Assembly (NCBI GenBank): GCA_947650365.1
Contig: OX393557.1
Location: 26,070,385-26,134,384, forward strand
Length of the DNA: 64,000 nucleotides
Direction: 5' to 3'
From: Chamaelirium japonicum
Taxonomy: Eukaryota; Streptophyta; Magnoliopsida; Liliales; Melanthiaceae
How positions within the stretch are numbered: position 1 is the stretch's first letter; the number at the start of each line of letters is the position of its first letter. A program made the translations under genes and the position numbers. Below, one piece after another: positions 58,920-64,000 of the stretch. The notes beneath the pieces are model-generated. The model was not told the DNA's origin. It saw only the letters and a program-made list of their open reading frames with translations, and ran no database searches.

Positions 58920-59610
58920 TTAAGCTAATAGAATTTACTATTTCTACTAGATGATTCGACCTATCATAGCTAAAATTCTTGATGGAGTTTGAAGAAGGAT
59001 CCTACAACCGTCAATGGCATGAATCATGTACCTTCAATTAGTACGATCTGTCTCCAATTGAGCACGGATCGTCCTCCCTAAGAATGCATTATTCATCTTA
59101 TCAAAAGATTATAGGTAAGATTATATTCAAATAAAATACCCTACCATTGTGAACATGGTATGTATTATCTGCGGTGGGCACGATCCATCCCTTTTAGGAC
59201 ATGGATCGTCTTCCCTAGGTATGACACATCATTTGCCCGATTATGGGTACAATGAAATTATATTCTTAACAATTATAAACAATGAGTTTTACTCTCACAC
59301 CACATATCTCATTTCCTAAATATGAAATACGAGAGCAAACAATATTTGATTTTATCAATACTCTTCTACTGAGATGAAGTAAACTAGCTAGGATGAAATT
59401 CCGTCCACTTATTTCTATAGTTTACTGATAGTACTCATTAGAAAACTATCAAAACAATAGCGTAGAGGTGAGCAAAGCAAAGCACACAGTGAACCCCCGA
59501 AATTATCTGTGTAGCTTCCCGTGCCACCCTATAGCCATCAAAAGTATACAACAGAAATGGTAGAACACAATAGAACATGCTAATCCCTAGTGTAAAACTG
59601 TGCATGCAAG
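58920..59610. other. Non-coding: downstream region of peptide paralogue A (copy 3)
   Basis: Collinear with 4809-5506 at a constant offset of 54,104 bp. No gene is visible. It ends in ATGCAAG. Confidence 0.5.
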
Positions 59611-62397
59611 CATGGGCGGATCCATTGGTTGGCTCGGCCGGGCTGTAGCTCAACCGAGATTAAAAAAAGGGGGACTTAGTGATAGCTCACTGACAAAAGT
59701 ATCAACTTGTAATAAGCCCTCCTACAAGTCCAGTATTGGAATAGCTTCCTTTCGAAATCCCGCCAAACCAAATAGAAAAATAGGACAATAACGCCTAGGC
59801 AAAGTTCATTAAATTTATATTTCCTATCATCAACTTAACATGAATAATTTTTTGCATGAGAATCAATTAAAATCACTCCAGAATGTCGATTTAAAACCAC
59901 AAAACAATTTAATTTTTTATTATGTATATTTTCATTTAAAAAAATTTATTCTGTCAACCAGCCTAATAGTTACTCTTTTTTACCAATTTATTATTCTTTA
60001 TGTGTTAGATAGAATCAACTTGGTTTCGCATAGTTAAAATCATTTTTGATAAAAAAAAAACAGATTGTGACCAAATGAGCCGAAATATTGTTACAATCAA
60101 TCGTCAATTAAGGTATTTTATCATATCAAATTGTTACTCTTTGCTAACGGATTGTTACCCTTTACTAATTATTACTTTTTTACTATGATTGTTACACTTT
60201 ATATGTAGGGTTAAAATTATCATCTAAAAAATTTCCTTATTACATGTGCTTGATAGAAGGAGCCCGCGTTAGCCAGAACTAACGGATTTTCTTTTTTACC
60301 AATTTTTACTCTATTGCTATAATTTTTACACTTTATTTATATGGATAAAATTATCAATTAAATTTTTTTGTTATTATATGTGCATGGGAGAAGGAGCTCG
60401 CGTTAGACAAAGTCCAACTACAAGGGCTTAACGTTAAGTTCAAAGTTTACATACCCTTAACGTTAAACAGAAACCTTTTTAAGGAGCTAACATTAATATC
60501 CCTTTAAAAAAGCTCAATAATGCCATGCACATTTCAATAATGCCTTGCACATTAACTACCACGTAGGCTGGGAATTGGAGAGCACTCCAATGGACTCATC
60601 AACCCTATTTTTGGGTAAAATGACCAAATAAGGACCCATGAAAACAAGCTTTACAAGGACTATTCTGAAAATTAAGAAAGTCAATAGACTTTCATTCAAT
60701 GCAAACTGAGGCCCTCTATTCTTAGGTTTCCCTGCTTCTCTCATCCACCTCAAGGAGAAGAGTAAGGAAATTTGGTGAAGCCCGTTGGAGCCCCCTTTTG
60801 ATTGCTTTCTCCATTTCTTTCGGTAAAACAAGGAAGAAATCTAAACGAGCTCGTTGGAGGGGATAAATTTCAGCACATTCTATGTAAACTACAACCGTGG
60901 GGCCCACAATGATTCAAGAGACATGGGATAGCAGGCCCCATCACATGGGGGTAGTTGCCCCCAGCACTTAAAGCTGGCTGGTAGGCTCTGGGCAACGGTT
61001 AGCATACATAGGATGTCAAAATTTTCACACATTGGAGATGCTCTTATTGCCTGCCTGACCCTGCCACCAGCGCCGCTCTGCCAGGTCGCTACTTGCAAGT
61101 CAAAACACACAGAAAAAAAATTATCACTGATTCTCCTGTCAAAAAAAAAAAAAACCAAACTCAATCCGTTGGCCGCTCCTCTTCGTCACGTCTCCCTCGC
61201 TAGCCGCCATGGTCTCCAAGAAGGCAGGAACACCGCCCGGTCCGCCCTCCCAGTAGGCCTTTATCAACTTCCGACGGTCGGACCTCACTCATCGCTGTGA
61301 GCTATCCTCTTCTTCATGCTGCGCGCGAACTTCTCCAACACCAAGAACGCCGCCCTCCTTCACATTCATCGATCCCCGAGGCTGCACCTACCCTCCCTCT
61401 TCCCTCTTGATTCCGGCCTCACCTCTTGCCTAAGGTAGAGTCTCGAGTCCCGACTTCGAGAATCAATAATGAAATCAAACAACCAAATCGACTTTGTGAG
61501 TTCGCATTGTGGAGGTTTTGAAATTTGTAGGTTTAGATATTTTTTTTTCCGTAGAATGGCGTAGAATTTCCATTGGTAATAGAATTTTCCTTTGGCCCTT
61601 TGCGATGCTTGTTTCTGTCTCCCTCTCTTTCTTGTTTTTTTAATCCAGTTCACTGAATATTTTCTCCCTAAAGGGTGCTGTGATTGGATGTATGTAAAAC
61701 TTTCTGGTTGAATAACATCGCTCTATCACAAAGCCCTATATTTTCTGTTTTAAATTTGAGCAATACAACAAAGGTGGTTGTTTTGGGAAAGCATATAAAA
61801 AGGTTTAGAAATTTTAATCTCCGTTTTCTTGCCGTGAATCAGTTAGTACTTAGTTGATGTCACAATTTGTAGGTTTAGAAATTTTAATCTCGGTTTTCTT
61901 GCCGTGAATCAGTTAGTACTTAGTTGATGTCACAATTTGTAGGTTTAGAAATTTTGATCTACTACGTTTTTTTTTGCGCACTTTCTATTATTTATTTTCA
62001 AACGAGTTCATTGTGATTTTTTCTCCTTCCGCTCGTAATGAATCCAAAAAAGGCCGGTTCCTTTCTCTCTTTTTTCACCCATGAAATTGACGTTGGTCTT
62101 AGAATCCAATTAAAAAAAAGGCTCAGGGGCTACAAGTAACGAGCCTACCGTCCCAAACGTTGCGGCTGTGATATCGGCACAGTGGCATAATCTATTTGCA
62201 GTACCTTTGTTTCCTTACGTTTTCTAATTATAATCCTCGCACGTTAGATTAACCACACTAAGTTTTTGATTCATACATCATTATTCGTTGTCTTGAGTCC
62301 ATAGAAGTCTTGTTCCTTACTTTCTTACTTCAGCTTCAAACCACATTTAGATATGATATTTAATGTTTATTATTTTTTATTTATTAGTGTTAATTTA
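59611..62397. mobile_element. hAT-like element, copy X3 (interrupted by E3)
   Basis: Begins CATGGGCGGATCCA after ATGCAAG and follows X1 and X2. Cassandra is absent (empty CTCTT at 61179-61183). The MVSKKAG frame at 61209 is closed as in X1. The right end is interrupted at 62397 by a copia LTR. Confidence 0.65.
61803..61946. repeat. 72 bp tandem duplication
   Basis: TTTAGAAATTTTAATCTC through GATGTCACAATTTGTAGG occurs twice in direct succession (61803 and 61875), with one or two differences. Other copies of the element have it once. Confidence 0.9.
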
Positions 62398-62527
62398 AAG
62401 AGATGGGTCGGGTTACATGTACAGTCGGGTCGGGTTGTATGGGTATACATGTACATATATATTGGGCTTGAGTCCCTCAATGAAGGATATACCATTCTCT
62501 CCAAACCCTAGCGTCCATCTTCCAACA
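62398..62527 (+). mobile_element. Copia E3 5' LTR
   Basis: A 130 bp LTR from TGTTAATTTAAAGAG to ATCTTCCAACA. It sits after ATTAG, the presumed 5 bp target, within sequence uninterrupted at 15416-15425. It is followed directly by a primer site. It contains a TATATATT TATA-like stretch at about 62455. The element runs off the window, so the 3' LTR is not seen. Confidence 0.8.
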
Positions 62528-62545
62528 TGGTATCAGAGCTCCGGG
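62528..62545 (+). other. Copia E3 primer-binding site
   Basis: TGGTATCAGAGCTCCGGG; the first 13 bases match the initiator-Met tRNA 3' end. Confidence 0.8.
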
Positions 62546-62589
62546 TTCTCTCACGGTGACGATGACGGCGACGAAGGAGATCCTCTTCG

Positions 62590-63175
62590 GCAGCCCCCCT
62601 TCCTCCGGCCCCTGAACTCCTTCCCCGACCTCCTCCGGCCACCTCGCAGCCCCCCCTGCCTCCTCCGACCACCCCACAGCCCCCCCTGCCTCCTCCAACC
62701 ACCCCACAGCCCCCTTGCCCTCCTCTGACTACACCGCAGCCCCCCTGCCTCCTCCGACAACCCCGCAGCCCCCCCTGCCTCCTCCGACCACCCCGCAGCT
62801 CCCCGCACCACCCCGCAGCCCCCCCTGCCTCCTCCGACAACCTCGCAGCCCCCCTGCCTCCTCCGACCACCCCACAGCCCCCCCTGCCCTCCTCCGACTA
62901 CACCGTAGCCCCCCCTGCCTCCTCCGACAACCCCGCAACCCCCCCTGCCTCCTCCGACCACCCCATAGCCCCCCCTGCCCTCCTCCGACTACACCGTAGC
63001 CCCCCCTGCCTCCTCCGACAACCCCGCAACCCCCCTTGCCTCCTCCGACCACCCCACAGCCCCCCCTGCCCTCCTCCGACTATACCGCAGCCCCCCCTGC
63101 CTCCTCAGGTAACCCCGCAGCCCCCCTGCCTCCTCCCATAACCCCGCAGCCCCCCTGACCCCTCCCCTCCACCCG
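62590..63175 (+). repeat. C-rich ~30 bp minisatellite in E3
   Basis: Repeats of CCCCCCTGCCTCCTCCGACC and ACCCCGCAGC type with variants of 30-33 bp, about 18 units, continuing into degenerate C-rich sequence to 63300. Units carry runs of six or seven C. Pro-rich (+) and Gly-rich (-) frames are artefacts of the repeat. Confidence 0.85.
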
Positions 63176-63326
63176 CCTGGACCTCCCGAACTCTTCCCTC
63201 CACCCGCCCGGCCCTCCCGACCCCCCCCCCCCCTTCCACCCGCCCGGCCCACCCCGACCTCTCCTCCGCCCGCCCGACCCCCCGACCCCTCCCCTCCTTC
63301 CAATCGCCTCTCCCGGATCCCCCTCC

Positions 63327-64000
63327 ATGGCCTCTCCTACCGTGTCGTCCGTCGTTGTGATCCCTCCACCGCTGAAGGCGGTCACCTTTCAGTTGTCCTC
63401 GGCCAGCGACTGGCCTGATTGGTTGCTCACCGTCGAGACCGCGCTCTCCAGTCGTGATCTGTGGGGTCACATCACCGGTGATGATCCTCCTCCAGCTGCT
63501 CTCTTCGACTCCTCCTCTGTCACCAGCAGTGCCGCGTCTTCTGCTACGACTGCTACCGTCATGACTACTCCCACGGCAACCACGGCTGCTGCTCTCACAT
63601 GGCGTCGCCACGATCAGGCCATCCAGGCCTATCTTCTGGACTCTATTGCTCGTCCGCTCCTTGCTCCCATCGGTCGCTTTCCTATAGCGTGCGCGATGTG
63701 GGAGTATCTCCGGGATCGGTTTCTCCCGTGCGGCAGCGAACGCCGGCATCAGCTTATTTGTGACTCGCAGTCTGCCCGTCAGGGGGGGCGTATGATTCAG
63801 GACTTCTTCAGTCTGATGAGTGCATACTAGCATGAGCTGGACTCCCTAATCCCGGAGCGGTGTGCTTTCCCCCGCTCTCGGGATTTCCAGCGCTACCTCG
63901 ATAAGGGCCACTTGCACCAGTTCCTGGCAGCGCTTCAGCCAGACTTTTCTCTTATCGCTGCTCAGCTTGTCATGGCCCAGAAATCTGAAACCGATCCCTG
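63327..64000 (+). pseudogene. Copia E3 gag (partial, one in-frame stop)
   Basis: The ATG in CTCCATGGC context opens a copia-type gag: FQLSSASDWPDWLLTVETAL, then SRDLWGHITGD, a Ser/Thr/Ala-rich insert, WEYLRDRF and MIQDFFSLMSAY. A TAG at 63828 interrupts it, and the same frame continues (ELDSLIPERC, LHQFLAALQPDFSLIAAQLV) to the window end. An earlier ATG at 62561 reads only 17 codons. The true start may be upstream of the minisatellite, whose expansion could have shifted the frame. Gag forms the retroelement's cytoplasmic particle. Confidence 0.75.

Noticed and set aside
62398..62527. Alternative reading of the E3 LTR as a MITE
   Set aside because: TG..CA ends followed directly by an initiator-Met primer site and a copia gag favour an LTR.
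62551..63833. Long minus-strand Gly/Arg-rich frames opposite the C-rich repeat
   Set aside because: They exist only because the repeat lacks stops in several frames. Composition is pure repeat, with no domain and no start context.

Overview
This window looks like repeat-dense nuclear DNA of a flowering plant. The evidence is plant-type CACTA transposons with TNP2 and TNPA genes, a Cassandra element carrying 5S rRNA sequence, Ty1/copia elements primed by initiator-Met tRNA, an L1-type LINE and hAT-like elements. I cannot name the species; a monocot is only a guess. No ordinary single-copy gene is evident. Almost every long reading frame is transposon-derived and most are broken.

The layout is a mosaic of one composite unit repeated head to tail on the same strand. 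Each complete unit would contain, in + order: (1) a locus for a small secreted peptide on the minus strand, with an L1 fragment downstream of it and a hAT-like MITE upstream; (2) the LTR end, primer site and gag start of copia family E1; (3) a 3' scrap and a ~1.87 kb LTR of copia family E2, then the E2 interior; (4) an 11.2 kb CACTA element inserted in the E2 integrase/RT region with target duplication GGA; (5) the rest of E2 RT; and (6) a second, decayed paralogue of the peptide gene, split by a ~2.4 kb hAT-like element. Copies lie at 1-1726 (end of part 6), 1727-7755 (CACTA tail to part 6), 7756-15740 (parts 1, 2 and 6), 15741-36057 (parts 1-4) and 36058-62397 (parts 1-6). The two ends of the window match at a constant offset of 54,104 bp over 3860-5507. 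A third copia element (E3, 130 bp LTR) begins at 62398 and runs off the end.

Most genes are parasitic. CACTA carries a TNP2-type transposase and a six-exon TNPA-type gene, both on the minus strand and both damaged. E2 keeps gag, protease, integrase and part of RT with shared stop codons, so it was dead before it was duplicated. The possible exception is a 68-residue predicted secreted peptide present three times (9046-9333, 16920-17208, 37429-37716). Each copy has a signal peptide, one ~81-85 bp intron and a TATA-like box, and exon 2 differs between copies only at synonymous positions.

Several insertions can be verified from the window because empty copies are also present: Cassandra (target duplication CTCTT), the hAT-like element (ATGCAAG) and E3 (empty site near 15420).
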